Source: a virus. Taken from it: DNA of 26,930 bases. Where the stretch lies: positions 1 through 26,930 of IMG/VR virus record IMGVR_UViG_3300031963_000793; one strand, written 5' to 3'. The notes beneath the pieces were generated by a model. It searched no databases, was not told the DNA's origin, and saw only the letters and a list, made by a program, of their open reading frames with translations. Positions 6,681 through 11,952 of this stretch are shown here, piece after piece (within the stretch, counting starts at the first letter, position 1; every line of letters starts with the position of its first letter). The position numbers and the translations under genes were made by a program.

Positions 6681-6896
6681 ATGAAACAATCACTCAAACG
6701 CATTTTCTTTATCTATAGCGAAGCTACTCTCGCTGTGTTTTTCGCTGCAATGTCGTTGCTTGAAGTAGCTTGCTACTTTGCTATTCCGTCATCACATGGC
6801 CTCATAGTTGAAATGCTGCCCCTAACCGCCGCAATAGGCTTTGCCTTGATGGCCGCATTGATGGTAAATGTAATTTACCGGAATGAAAAGCGCTAA
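6681..6896 (+). CDS. Small two-pass membrane protein, first early gene
   Basis: 71 residues from the ATG at 6681. The frame is open further upstream into the leader, but the hairpin-borne ribosome-binding site GGTAAA at 6671 selects this start. After a basic N-terminus (KQSLKR) there are two hydrophobic segments, roughly residues 14-35 (LAVFFAAMSLLEVACYFAI) and 42-63, and a charged tail RNEKR. It is predicted to sit in the inner membrane. Being first behind a consensus promoter suggests very early expression. No family is recognised. Confidence 0.75.
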   Translation: MKQSLKRIFFIYSEATLAVFFAAMSLLEVACYFAIPSSHGLIVEMLPLTAAIGFALMAALMVNVIYRNEKR

Positions 6897-6907
6897 AACA
6901 ACACCCT

Positions 6908-6922
6908 TTTACTGAAAGTAAA
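6908..6922 (+). promoter_or_regulatory. GAA-loop RBS hairpin, gene at 6927
   Basis: TTTACT-GAA-AGTAAA, a 6-bp stem ending 4 nt before the ATG. Confidence 0.65.
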
Positions 6923-6926
6923 CATT

Positions 6927-7124
6927 ATGCAAACCGAACAAATCATCACTGCCCTACACAATGCGAAGCTGTACGAAGCAGCAAAGCTGCAATGCGATAA
7001 CGCTAACATTGACAAACTGTCAATGATTATTGCAGTGGCAACAGGAAATGTTGCAACATACAAAGTATTGTATGACATGTTTTGCCAATTGCAAAGCGGC
7101 AGCCAAACCTACAACATTATCTGA
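6927..7124 (+). CDS. Hypothetical small helical protein, 65 aa
   Basis: 65 residues, mostly alpha-helical (EQIITALHNAKLYEAAKLQC), no membrane segment and no recognised family. Its stop TGA (7122-7124) forms part of the GAA-loop hairpin that precedes the next gene. The gene itself contains the perfect CATTGACA-AAC-TGTCAATG inverted repeat at 7007-7025. Confidence 0.65.
   Translation: MQTEQIITALHNAKLYEAAKLQCDNANIDKLSMIIAVATGNVATYKVLYDMFCQLQSGSQTYNII
7007..7025. repeat. Perfect 8-bp stem, 3-nt loop inverted repeat inside a gene
   Basis: CATTGACA-AAC-TGTCAATG. It could be an operator-like site or an RNA hairpin. Confidence 0.6.
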
Positions 7125-7132
7125 AAGATAAT
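7116..7132 (+). promoter_or_regulatory. GAA-loop RBS hairpin with embedded stop codon, gene at 7133
   Basis: ATTATCT-GAA-AGATAAT, a 7-bp stem directly abutting the ATG. TGA at 7122-7124 terminates the upstream gene. Confidence 0.7.
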
Positions 7133-7252
7133 ATGAAACACTTGCTCAATTGGCTCACAAACCCTCAGCCTATGTCATTAATGACATTCATGTCACCCGT
7201 CATAGTGCTTGCTGTGATGTTCATCGGCTTCGCTTTACTGAAAGTAAACTAA
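7133..7252 (+). CDS. Single-pass membrane peptide, 39 aa
   Basis: Minus-free plus-strand reading from the ATG at 7133 gives 39 residues: a short polar N-terminus (KHLLNWLTNPQ) and one hydrophobic helix (PVIVLAVMFIGFALL), ending KVN. It fits tightly between neighbours (8 nt after the previous stop, 1 nt before the next start). The 16-bp palindrome ATGTCATTAATGACAT (7172-7187) and the next gene's hairpin lie within it. A small inner-membrane role is likely; the function is unknown. Confidence 0.65.
   Translation: MKHLLNWLTNPQPMSLMTFMSPVIVLAVMFIGFALLKVN
7172..7187. repeat. Perfect 16-bp palindrome inside a gene
   Basis: ATGTCATTAATGACAT is its own reverse complement. It is a possible operator for a dimeric regulator. 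Confidence 0.5.
7234..7248 (+). promoter_or_regulatory. GAA-loop RBS hairpin, gene at 7254
   Basis: TTTACT-GAA-AGTAAA, identical to the copy at 6908, but here it is also coding sequence for the C-terminus of the upstream gene. Confidence 0.65.
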
Positions 7253-7253
7253 C

Positions 7254-7508
7254 ATGCAAACCATCATCAATTTCCTCGCTAAAACCATAGGTTTTACTGT
7301 CATTGGCAAGGGCAGCAAGAAACGCCATTACACTTTCACATTCAGCGAAGCTGCTGAGTGGGCAGCATGCTACGGCAGACATGGCGGTGCAAGCATATAC
7401 AAGCATGGCCTATGGGTAGCATCCAGAGGCAAGCATACGAAACCGAAGGTTTATAAAGCTAGTCGGAAAGCCCCTACATTTGACAGGGCTATTGCAAAGT
7501 CGTTATAA
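7254..7508 (+). CDS. Hypothetical basic protein, 84 aa
   Basis: 84 residues, basic (several Lys/Arg/His), no recognised family. The body contains GSKKRHYTFTFSEAAEWAAC and a Lys/His-rich C-terminal half (ASRGKHTKPKVYKASRK). It could bind nucleic acid (inference). Its last codons are overprinted by the second promoter copy (7480-7509). The stop codon TAA is inside the -10 hexamer. Confidence 0.65.
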   Translation: MQTIINFLAKTIGFTVIGKGSKKRHYTFTFSEAAEWAACYGRHGGASIYKHGLWVASRGKHTKPKVYKASRKAPTFDRAIAKSL

Positions 7509-7509
7509 T
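7480..7509 (+). promoter_or_regulatory. Consensus sigma70-type early promoter P2
   Basis: TTGACA (7480-7485) and TATAAT (7504-7509) with an 18-bp spacer, overlapping the 3' end of the preceding gene. It drives the GP88-like gene at 7560 and beyond. Confidence 0.88.
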
Positions 7510-7535
7510 TGAGGCCGAAACAGCGATTTTGCTGC
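7480..7535 (+). repeat. 56-bp promoter-leader repeat, copy 2
   Basis: It matches 6593-6648, including the leader stem-loop CAGC-GATTTT-GCTG at 7521-7534. Confidence 0.9.
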
Positions 7536-7539
7536 AACA

Positions 7540-7552
7540 TTCCTGAAAGGAA
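7540..7552 (+). promoter_or_regulatory. GAA-loop RBS hairpin, gene at 7560
   Basis: TTCCT-GAA-AGGAA. The 3' arm carries AGGA, 8 nt before the ATG. Confidence 0.75.
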
Positions 7553-7559
7553 ACACATC

Positions 7560-8315
7560 ATGTTCAAGTCTAAAGCTTTGCTTTCCATCAATGCCGATGC
7601 AAAAACTAGCAAGGGTGAAACCTTCGGTTTTCTGACTGGCATTCTCTATCTAGCACCTTACCTTTCCACAAAGTGGAATACATGCAGCATGGCAGCTAAA
7701 GCTGAGTGCGGCGAAGCATGCCTCTACACTGCTGGCCGTGGTGCAATGTCAACTGTTGCCAATGGCCGCATCAATAAAACCATTTGGTTTTTTACTGAAC
7801 GAAACAGCTTCATGCAACAGCTTGCTGTTAACATTCGACAGCTAGTGAGCAAAGCTGCTAAGCAAAGCTTAGTTCCATTGGTTAGACTGAATGGTACTAG
7901 CGACATTCGCTGGGAAAGCGTAGCTTTTACAGACAGTGACGGCATAGAATATGTAAACATATTTGCAGCATTCCCTGAAGTGCAATTCTACGACTATACA
8001 AAGGATGTGAATCGTAAGGGTTTACCCTTAAATTACGATCTGACATTCTCATACAGTGGTGTCGTAGGCTTTCAGCCTTATGTCAACAAAGCCATTGAAA
8101 ATGGTATGCGAATGGCTGTCGTTTTCCGTAGTGTCGCTGCTATACCGAAGGTATTTAAAGGCATGTCGGTCATCGGTGGCGATAACAGTGACATTCGTCA
8201 CTTAGAAGACAAAGGCGTTGTCGTTGCATTGTATGCTAAGGGCAAAGCGAAGCTTGATATGACAGGCTTTGTCGTTGATGCAGCTAAGCCTGTATTCATG
8301 CTGCAAGCCGCTTGA
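7560..8315 (+). CDS. Phage GP88-like / DUF7227-type protein
   Basis: 251 residues from the ATG at 7560. The frame is open back to a TTG in the promoter's -10 element, but the hairpin RBS (AGGAA at 7548) fixes this start. A cysteine cluster (C42, C50 and C54 in CSMAAKAECGEACLYTAGRG) followed by an Arg- and aromatic-rich segment recalls the phage 'gene product 88' family, which has no settled function. The C-terminal half is alpha/beta with conserved-looking VVFRSVAAIPKVFKGMSVIG. It is the only gene directly behind promoter P2. The cysteines might bind metal (inference). It is moderately recognised from pattern memory. Confidence 0.7.
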   Translation: MFKSKALLSINADAKTSKGETFGFLTGILYLAPYLSTKWNTCSMAAKAECGEACLYTAGRGAMSTVANGRINKTIWFFTERNSFMQQLAVNIRQLVSKAAKQSLVPLVRLNGTSDIRWESVAFTDSDGIEYVNIFAAFPEVQFYDYTKDVNRKGLPLNYDLTFSYSGVVGFQPYVNKAIENGMRMAVVFRSVAAIPKVFKGMSVIGGDNSDIRHLEDKGVVVALYAKGKAKLDMTGFVVDAAKPVFMLQAA

Positions 8316-8431
8316 TTGTAGGCATTCCGTGTAAGGTTGCGAGTCAGCCTTATGCAGAGTGTCTGTACCATGATGATGCGAATAGCCATGTGATGATGGG
8401 TTGCATTGTGGCACAGGGATTCAGGCTTTGA
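8312..8431 (+). CDS. Possible TTG-started small ORF (weak)
   Basis: A 39-codon frame starts at a TTG that overlaps the previous TGA. It encodes a plausible sequence (VGIPCKVASQPYAECLYHDD) but has no evident ribosome-binding site and an unusual start. I list it because the composition is protein-like; it may be chance. Confidence 0.2.
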   Translation: MIVGIPCKVASQPYAECLYHDDANSHVMMGCIVAQGFRL

Positions 8432-8491
8432 TTAGCATATGTTATGCGAGGCAAAAGCCGACTAAGTTGTAGGGTTGTTTTCCTGCAACAG

Positions 8492-8521
8492 TTGACAAGC
8501 GAAGTTAAATGTTTGTATAAT
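8492..8521 (+). promoter_or_regulatory. Consensus sigma70-type promoter P3
   Basis: TTGACA (8492-8497) and TATAAT (8516-8521) with an 18-bp spacer. The spacer end AAATGTTTG matches promoter P1. The predicted start is near 8527, ahead of a 270-nt untranslated leader. Confidence 0.9.
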
Positions 8522-8525
8522 GTAA

Positions 8526-8592
8526 GGGCACTGATCGAGGTGCTCCGAAATGTTCTTTAAAAATCTAATGCTAGTGTCGGTGAGGGTGTGTG
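8526..8592 (+). promoter_or_regulatory. Candidate boxB-boxA-boxC antitermination leader (rrn/nut-like)
   Basis: At the 5' end of the P3 transcript a stem-loop (8526-8545, core GCAC/GGTGC pairing) is followed by TGTTCTTTAAAAA (8551-8563), close to the rRNA-operon BoxA consensus TGCTCTTTAACA, and then by GGTGTGTG (8585-8592), resembling boxC. The order and short spacing match nut and rrn leaders, where NusB-NusE bind BoxA RNA. The antitermination function is inferred from the motifs. Confidence 0.55.
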
Positions 8593-8777
8593 TTTCTTGA
8601 CAGGGCATGCATCACTGCTATGGACTAGCCCAATCTGTACAGGGTGAATGTACAGGGCATGCTGACATATCATGCTGATAATATGTGAGTGAATCCATTG
8701 TGGCTGTTGGGTGATGGCTATACAGTGGGTTTCAGACAGGGCAGCTTGATGTCCTCTCTGAAGCTATTTCGCTTCGC
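8593..8777 (+). other. Remaining untranslated leader of the P3 transcript
   Basis: About 185 nt without a convincing gene. It contains repeated short words (TGTACAGGG twice; ACAGGGCA three times) and a second TTGACA at 8597 without a good -10. It may be a structured leader; I see no recognisable riboswitch. Confidence 0.4.
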
Positions 8778-8792
8778 TTTCCTATAAGGAAA
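8778..8792 (+). promoter_or_regulatory. RBS hairpin with ATA loop, gene at 8798
   Basis: TTTCCT-ATA-AGGAAA, a 6-bp stem ending 5 nt before the ATG. It is the only member of the series with a loop other than GAA. Confidence 0.65.
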
Positions 8793-8797
8793 TAAAC

Positions 8798-9226
8798 ATG
8801 GCTAAAACAATTATCCCTGTCACTGCTGGTGTGTCAACATGGGGTGAGAGTAGAGACTGTACAGTCAGGGCATTGGCTAACAGCACTGGTCTACGATATG
8901 GCAATGCCCATAACATACTGCGAAAGCATGGCAGGAAAGACAAGCGAGGCTGCACCTGTAATGTGTGGCACGATGCATACATTTCCAATGGCATGTCACT
9001 GGTAGGTGTCTACGGCACAACCAAAGGGGCACGATACCTAGCGAAGAAAATATCTGTTGTGGCACAGAAGGGCACAACACTGGGTAGCATACTACCTAAG
9101 CTTACAAATGGCAGCTACATCGTCATCATCACACGGCATGCATTGGCTGTGGTAGATGGTGGTGTCGTTGACATGAATTTAAATCGGTCTAACAGCCGTG
9201 TCATTGCAGTGTACAAACATTCCTGA
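8798..9226 (+). CDS. Papain-like cysteine-peptidase-fold protein (candidate)
   Basis: 142 residues. The sequence GESRDCTVRALANSTGL (Cys21 at the start of a helix), followed much later by SYIVIITRHALAVVDGGVVD (His114, Asp120 or Asp125 as possible third residue), matches the layout of papain-like / C39-like folds seen in small phage proteins. Peptidase activity is an inference, since the fold is also used by non-proteolytic proteins. A CTC pair of cysteines (52, 54) sits between them. It is the first gene behind promoter P3 and its leader. The stop TGA lies in the loop side of the next GAA hairpin. Confidence 0.6.
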   Translation: MAKTIIPVTAGVSTWGESRDCTVRALANSTGLRYGNAHNILRKHGRKDKRGCTCNVWHDAYISNGMSLVGVYGTTKGARYLAKKISVVAQKGTTLGSILPKLTNGSYIVIITRHALAVVDGGVVDMNLNRSNSRVIAVYKHS

Positions 9227-9232
9227 AAGGAA
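9220..9232 (+). promoter_or_regulatory. GAA-loop RBS hairpin with embedded stop codon, gene at 9240
   Basis: TTCCT-GAA-AGGAA. TGA at 9224-9226 ends the upstream gene. Confidence 0.75.
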
Positions 9233-9239
9233 ACATATT

Positions 9240-9479
9240 ATGGAACACAATTACACAATCACTCTGCATCCGTATGGAAATGTTATCGGTGCTGGCTTTG
9301 TGCAGATATCACCCTCTACACAGTATGGGTATTGGGAACATAGGGACGGCAGCGAGGGTGGTGGGCTGTGGTTTGAGGGCAAAGAACTGGCAGATTTTGA
9401 TGGTGATTATATGCTGCCAAAGGCAGTAGTTAAAATGCTGCGAGATAATGGCTACACATTGGACGAATCATTCGATTAA
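9240..9479 (+). CDS. Conserved small phage protein, 79 aa
   Basis: 79 residues from the ATG at 9240; the longer open frame runs back into the preceding gene and is disfavoured by the hairpin RBS. The segment YGYWEHRDGSEGGGLWFEGK and the C-terminal DFDGDYMLPKAVVKMLRDNG recur in phage proteins of unknown function (pattern memory). It is acidic and probably soluble. Regulation by the shared hairpin is inferred. Confidence 0.7.
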   Translation: MEHNYTITLHPYGNVIGAGFVQISPSTQYGYWEHRDGSEGGGLWFEGKELADFDGDYMLPKAVVKMLRDNGYTLDESFD

Positions 9480-9480
9480 C

Positions 9481-9493
9481 TTCCTGAAAGGAA
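9481..9493 (+). promoter_or_regulatory. GAA-loop RBS hairpin, gene at 9501
   Basis: TTCCT-GAA-AGGAA, with the same spacing (ACATATT) to the ATG as the copy at 9220. Confidence 0.75.
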
Positions 9494-9500
9494 ACATATT

Positions 9501-9869
9501 ATGTTGGGTATTAATGTTAGGAACACAAAGGATAAACCCTTTGCTGATTTAATTGTCGATGGTTTTAAAACTATAGAGACACGGGAAAGTAATAGTTTGT
9601 ATCCCTATGTTGGCAAGCGAATAGCAATTGTCAGGACAGGTATGGGCAAAGCCCTTGCAATTGGTGAAGTTACTATCACTGGTTTTAGTTGGACAAATAG
9701 TAAATCAATTTTCGATACCTATCAGCCCTTGCATATGGTGACTGAGGACAATGCCTTTTATTTTAAACAAGGCACAGGCAAGTTCATGTATTTCTTAGAG
9801 AATGCTGTGCGTTATAAAACCCCTGTTGCTGTTGGCAAGGGTATAGTGGCTAGACAATTAATATCCTGA
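9501..9869 (+). CDS. ASCH/PUA-like domain protein (candidate)
   Basis: 122 residues. The pattern KPFADLIVDGFKTIETRES near residues 12-30, followed by VGKRIAIVRTG and ALAIGEVTITGF, matches the ASCH domain core (a PUA-like beta-barrel often associated with RNA or modified nucleotides). Function in the phage is unknown; RNA or nucleotide binding would be an inference from the fold. Its stop TGA (9867-9869) is embedded in the next RBS hairpin. Confidence 0.65.
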   Translation: MLGINVRNTKDKPFADLIVDGFKTIETRESNSLYPYVGKRIAIVRTGMGKALAIGEVTITGFSWTNSKSIFDTYQPLHMVTEDNAFYFKQGTGKFMYFLENAVRYKTPVAVGKGIVARQLIS

Positions 9870-9874
9870 AAGGA
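9864..9874 (+). promoter_or_regulatory. GAA-loop RBS hairpin with embedded stop codon, gene at 9882
   Basis: TCCT-GAA-AGGA. TGA at 9867-9869 ends the upstream gene. Confidence 0.7.
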
Positions 9875-9881
9875 AACACAC

Positions 9882-10010
9882 ATGACTTCAATAGAATATT
9901 ACGCTAAGGTTGCTGATATGCACAAGGCTTATCAGTTGGCAGCACCTATTCCGTATGATCGTTGGGTTGTACTGTATTGGCCTACGATAAAGAAACAATT
10001 AACCTCCTGA
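9882..10010 (+). CDS. Hypothetical protein, 42 aa
   Basis: 42 residues (starts TSIEYYAKVADMHKAYQLAA) with a Trp/Tyr-rich second half (RWVVLYWPTIKK). Both ends are defined by GAA-loop hairpins: one supplies its ribosome-binding site and the next carries its stop TGA (10008-10010). This double fit is the main reason to call it real. No family is recognised. Confidence 0.6.
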   Translation: MTSIEYYAKVADMHKAYQLAAPIPYDRWVVLYWPTIKKQLTS

Positions 10011-10015
10011 AAGGA
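10005..10015 (+). promoter_or_regulatory. GAA-loop RBS hairpin with embedded stop codon, gene at 10025
   Basis: TCCT-GAA-AGGA. TGA at 10008-10010 ends the upstream gene. Confidence 0.7.
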
Positions 10016-10024
10016 AACAAACAC

Positions 10025-10186
10025 ATGATATTACATTGGAAATTTAAAAATAATCATGTCTGGCAGCAGACATTCACCAATGAAAATGAAATGTATAGTT
10101 TCATTTATCGGGTTGGTCTTACTATGCACCCTGATATTATCAGCGTGTGGGTTATAGAGGGTGACAAAAAAGTTACTATATCCTGA
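10025..10186 (+). CDS. Hypothetical protein, 53 aa
   Basis: 53 residues from the ATG at 10025, chosen by the hairpin RBS over an open upstream extension. Mixed beta/alpha layout (ILHWKFKNNHVWQQTF, then a helix, then ISVWVIEGDKKVTIS). No recognised family and no membrane segment. Its stop TGA (10184-10186) is inside the next hairpin. Confidence 0.6.
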   Translation: MILHWKFKNNHVWQQTFTNENEMYSFIYRVGLTMHPDIISVWVIEGDKKVTIS

Positions 10187-10191
10187 AAGGA
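10181..10191 (+). promoter_or_regulatory. GAA-loop RBS hairpin with embedded stop codon, gene at 10199
   Basis: TCCT-GAA-AGGA. TGA at 10184-10186 ends the upstream gene. Confidence 0.7.
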
Positions 10192-10198
10192 AACACAC

Positions 10199-10588
10199 AT
10201 GAAAGTATTCGTATACTTTAATCTGCACCGCAAGCTGTTCAGTGTCAAAGCATTAGAGGGTGACATGAAGGGGCGTGTCATAGCACATCGTCATGCTGTG
10301 CTGCTCACTGATGCGACATTCAAGGTGTCTGAGGCAGGGCGACAGCGTGTCATCCGTGAACAGCGTAAGAATGTACATGCTGGTGTCAGTGGCACATGGT
10401 TTGATGCTGCTAAAGCTGGTGGCAGGGCACATGAGTTCATCAGCAGGAATGGCAGAACCATTATGTACAACCCGTACAAATACGATTCGTTTGTTCACCG
10501 ATATGGTGAGCATCCGATAAAGTCTGCAAGAGTTGTAGCCCTGTCTGTCAATGACAGCAAGCGTCCATCCATCCACACTTGGGAGTAA
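10199..10588 (+). CDS. Conserved phage protein of unknown function, 129 aa
   Basis: 129 residues, strongly basic. MKVFVYFNLHRKLFSVKALE at the start and FKVSEAGRQRVIREQRKNVH in the middle recur in a widespread phage family without known function (pattern memory). The basic central helix could bind nucleic acid. It lies at the end of the uninterrupted run of eleven hairpin-controlled genes. The next gene instead has a conventional GGGAG ribosome-binding site. Confidence 0.75.
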   Translation: MKVFVYFNLHRKLFSVKALEGDMKGRVIAHRHAVLLTDATFKVSEAGRQRVIREQRKNVHAGVSGTWFDAAKAGGRAHEFISRNGRTIMYNPYKYDSFVHRYGEHPIKSARVVALSVNDSKRPSIHTWE

Positions 10589-10593
10589 CTAAT

Positions 10594-10899
10594 ATGATGC
10601 TTAAACTAGGCAAATGGAATGTTCGCATCGTCAATACTGGCGATCAATATGGCCTCAATATGTGCCTTACTAATGATAAAGCACCGATGGTAGAATTCTA
10701 CGATGTGCGATATCCACATACTCAATATGGACAGTTTGTTTCTCGCTACTATATCTCCACTATACTTAGTCAAGACAGCCGTGGAGGTGAATACTCTAAC
10801 GGACTGTGCTTAGATGGCAGAGTGCCAGCGTGGCATGTATCTGCTGAGGATATGGCACAGGTTGTAACCTTTCTGAAAGAACATAATGGAAACGCCTAA
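10594..10899 (+). CDS. Hypothetical phage protein, 101 aa
   Basis: Two tandem ATGs (10594, 10597) follow GGGAG (10581-10585) at good spacing, so I start at 10594. The sequence contains MVEFYDVRYPHTQYGQFVSR and GLCLDGRVPAWHVSAEDM; it looks like a compact soluble alpha/beta protein. No function is assigned. Its 3' end contains the TTCT-GAA-AGAA hairpin that serves the next gene, and the coding regions overlap by 14 nt. Confidence 0.65.
   Translation: MMLKLGKWNVRIVNTGDQYGLNMCLTNDKAPMVEFYDVRYPHTQYGQFVSRYYISTILSQDSRGGEYSNGLCLDGRVPAWHVSAEDMAQVVTFLKEHNGNA
10871..10881 (+). promoter_or_regulatory. GAA-loop RBS hairpin, gene at 10886
   Basis: TTCT-GAA-AGAA, a 4-bp stem within the 3' end of the upstream coding region and 4 nt before the ATG. 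Confidence 0.5.
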
Positions 10900-11104
10900 A
10901 TGTTATTACAGCTATTCTGAATCAGCCGACAATGATATCAATAATTGGAGCGTCATTGTAGATGGGCAACCAATATGCAGCAAGCGTACATTTCCTGAAG
11001 CTGTGCGCTGTGCTGAGAGTTTTAAACTAAACCCATGTGTATACTTTTGGAATGGTTATATAAAACAGTTTCAACTACTTAATATGAAAGAGGTGAAAGC
11101 ATGA
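10886..11104 (+). CDS. Hypothetical protein, 72 aa
   Basis: 72 residues with three Cys among ETPKCYYSYSESADN, GQPICSKRTFPEAVRCAESF and LNPCVYFWNGY (four in all). No recognised family. It overlaps the previous gene by 14 nt and the next by 4 nt (ATGA), and its end carries the AGAGGTGAAAGC ribosome-binding site of the next gene. Confidence 0.6.
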   Translation: METPKCYYSYSESADNDINNWSVIVDGQPICSKRTFPEAVRCAESFKLNPCVYFWNGYIKQFQLLNMKEVKA

Positions 11105-11319
11105 CAACATACATCGACATGTTTAATGTAGACAACTATTACACATGGGAAATGGCAGAGTTACAGGGTGCTGTATATACAGTGGCTATACATTCTGTTG
11201 ATGAACCACATCATGGTGCTGGTAAATACATTATGGATGACATACTCGCTGCCATTAATGTAACATGTGAGATGTTAGATGGCAGTCCTCATGTTAGAAC
11301 CCGTATTAGGAGCGAGTAA
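11101..11319 (+). CDS. Hypothetical protein, 72 aa
   Basis: 72 residues, acidic, beginning TTYIDMFNVDNYYTWEMAEL. It starts at an ATGA overlap behind a good GAGGTG ribosome-binding site. No family recognised. It ends one base before the next start, whose GGAG ribosome-binding site lies in this gene's last codons. Confidence 0.6.
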   Translation: MTTYIDMFNVDNYYTWEMAELQGAVYTVAIHSVDEPHHGAGKYIMDDILAAINVTCEMLDGSPHVRTRIRSE

Positions 11320-11320
11320 T

Positions 11321-11452
11321 ATGACCGACAAACAAATCAGTGAAGCATTCATTGTTCTGTATAAACTATTGCTTGAGGGCAATACTGTAGAGCATGAAGA
11401 ATGTTTAGGGCTTGTCGCAGAAGCACAGGCTATTTGGTTAAACGAAAATTAA
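11321..11452 (+). CDS. Hypothetical protein, 43 aa
   Basis: 43 residues, acidic amphipathic helix (QISEAFIVLYKLLLEGNTVE). It has the ribosome-binding site TTAGGAG in the end of the upstream gene and ends 17 bp before the next ATG, where TTAGGAG recurs. The repeated TTAGGAGC(G/A)A(G/C)TAA word at both junctions supports the call. Function unknown. Confidence 0.55.
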   Translation: MTDKQISEAFIVLYKLLLEGNTVEHEECLGLVAEAQAIWLNEN

Positions 11453-11469
11453 TATTAGGAGCAACTAAC

Positions 11470-11700
11470 ATGGCTAAAGTAGTATTTGAAAACAATGAAT
11501 ATATTTTGCGTGATGATTGGAGCATTGAAGATGTTCGCAATGTTATAGAATGTAATAACATTGAAGAGGCTGAGTGCTTCACAGATGATGATTGTGTCCG
11601 TGTACTTCAAAGAGTGGCAGAGTGTTTCGATGCTAATTATGGCATCACATGGGACAGTATAGACTTTGTTATCAATCAACTTATAGAAGAAACAAAATGA
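11470..11700 (+). CDS. Hypothetical acidic protein, 76 aa
   Basis: 76 residues from the ATG at 11470 behind TTAGGAGCAA. It is acidic with a DDDC segment, mostly helical, with no recognised family. It ends in EETK; the codons for this end (GAAGAAACAAAATGA) recur at the ends of two following genes and include the next start in ATGA overlap. Confidence 0.6.
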   Translation: MAKVVFENNEYILRDDWSIEDVRNVIECNNIEEAECFTDDDCVRVLQRVAECFDANYGITWDSIDFVINQLIEETK

Positions 11701-11762
11701 GTGACGCAGTTATATACTTGTTGCACATGATTGAGATCGTTATACTTTTTATTATCCATTGA
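11697..11762 (+). CDS. Possible 21-aa hydrophobic peptide
   Basis: ATGA overlap start, behind the same junction cassette that starts the two following genes. It encodes SDAVIYLLHMIEIVILFIIH, nearly all hydrophobic after four residues. A membrane microprotein is possible, but at this length chance cannot be excluded. Confidence 0.35.
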   Translation: MSDAVIYLLHMIEIVILFIIH

Positions 11763-11775
11763 TGGAGCATTGCAA

Positions 11776-11952
11776 ATGAAAACATTTAAAATAGTTATGA
11801 CCCGTACAGTTTATCAATGTGCTGAGATTGAAATAGAAGCATCCACTAAATCAGAAGCTGTGCAGCAAGTATTAGATACTCCAGAGCAGCATGTGTGGGA
11901 TACAGACTTTATATTAGATTATGAAATTGCTTACTTAGAGGAAACAAAATGA
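11776..11952 (+). CDS. Small protein, 58 aa, paralogue-like to the next gene
   Basis: 58 residues from the ATG at 11776, with GGAG 8 nt upstream. The layout (MKTFKIVMTRTVYQCAEIEI, then EASTKSEAVQQVL) matches that of the next gene: two beta strands, an I-E-(I/V)-E-A strand end, then a helix starting S-(T/R)-x-(S/E)-E-A. It ends EETK in the shared junction cassette. Function unknown. Confidence 0.6.
   Translation: MKTFKIVMTRTVYQCAEIEIEASTKSEAVQQVLDTPEQHVWDTDFILDYEIAYLEETK

Noticed and set aside
7509-7559. N-terminal extension of the GP88-like gene to a TTG in the promoter
   Set aside because: It would begin upstream of the predicted transcription start; the hairpin RBS selects the ATG at 7560.
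8597-8625. Second TTGACA after promoter P3
   Set aside because: No acceptable -10 hexamer lies 16-18 bp downstream (best TATGGA).
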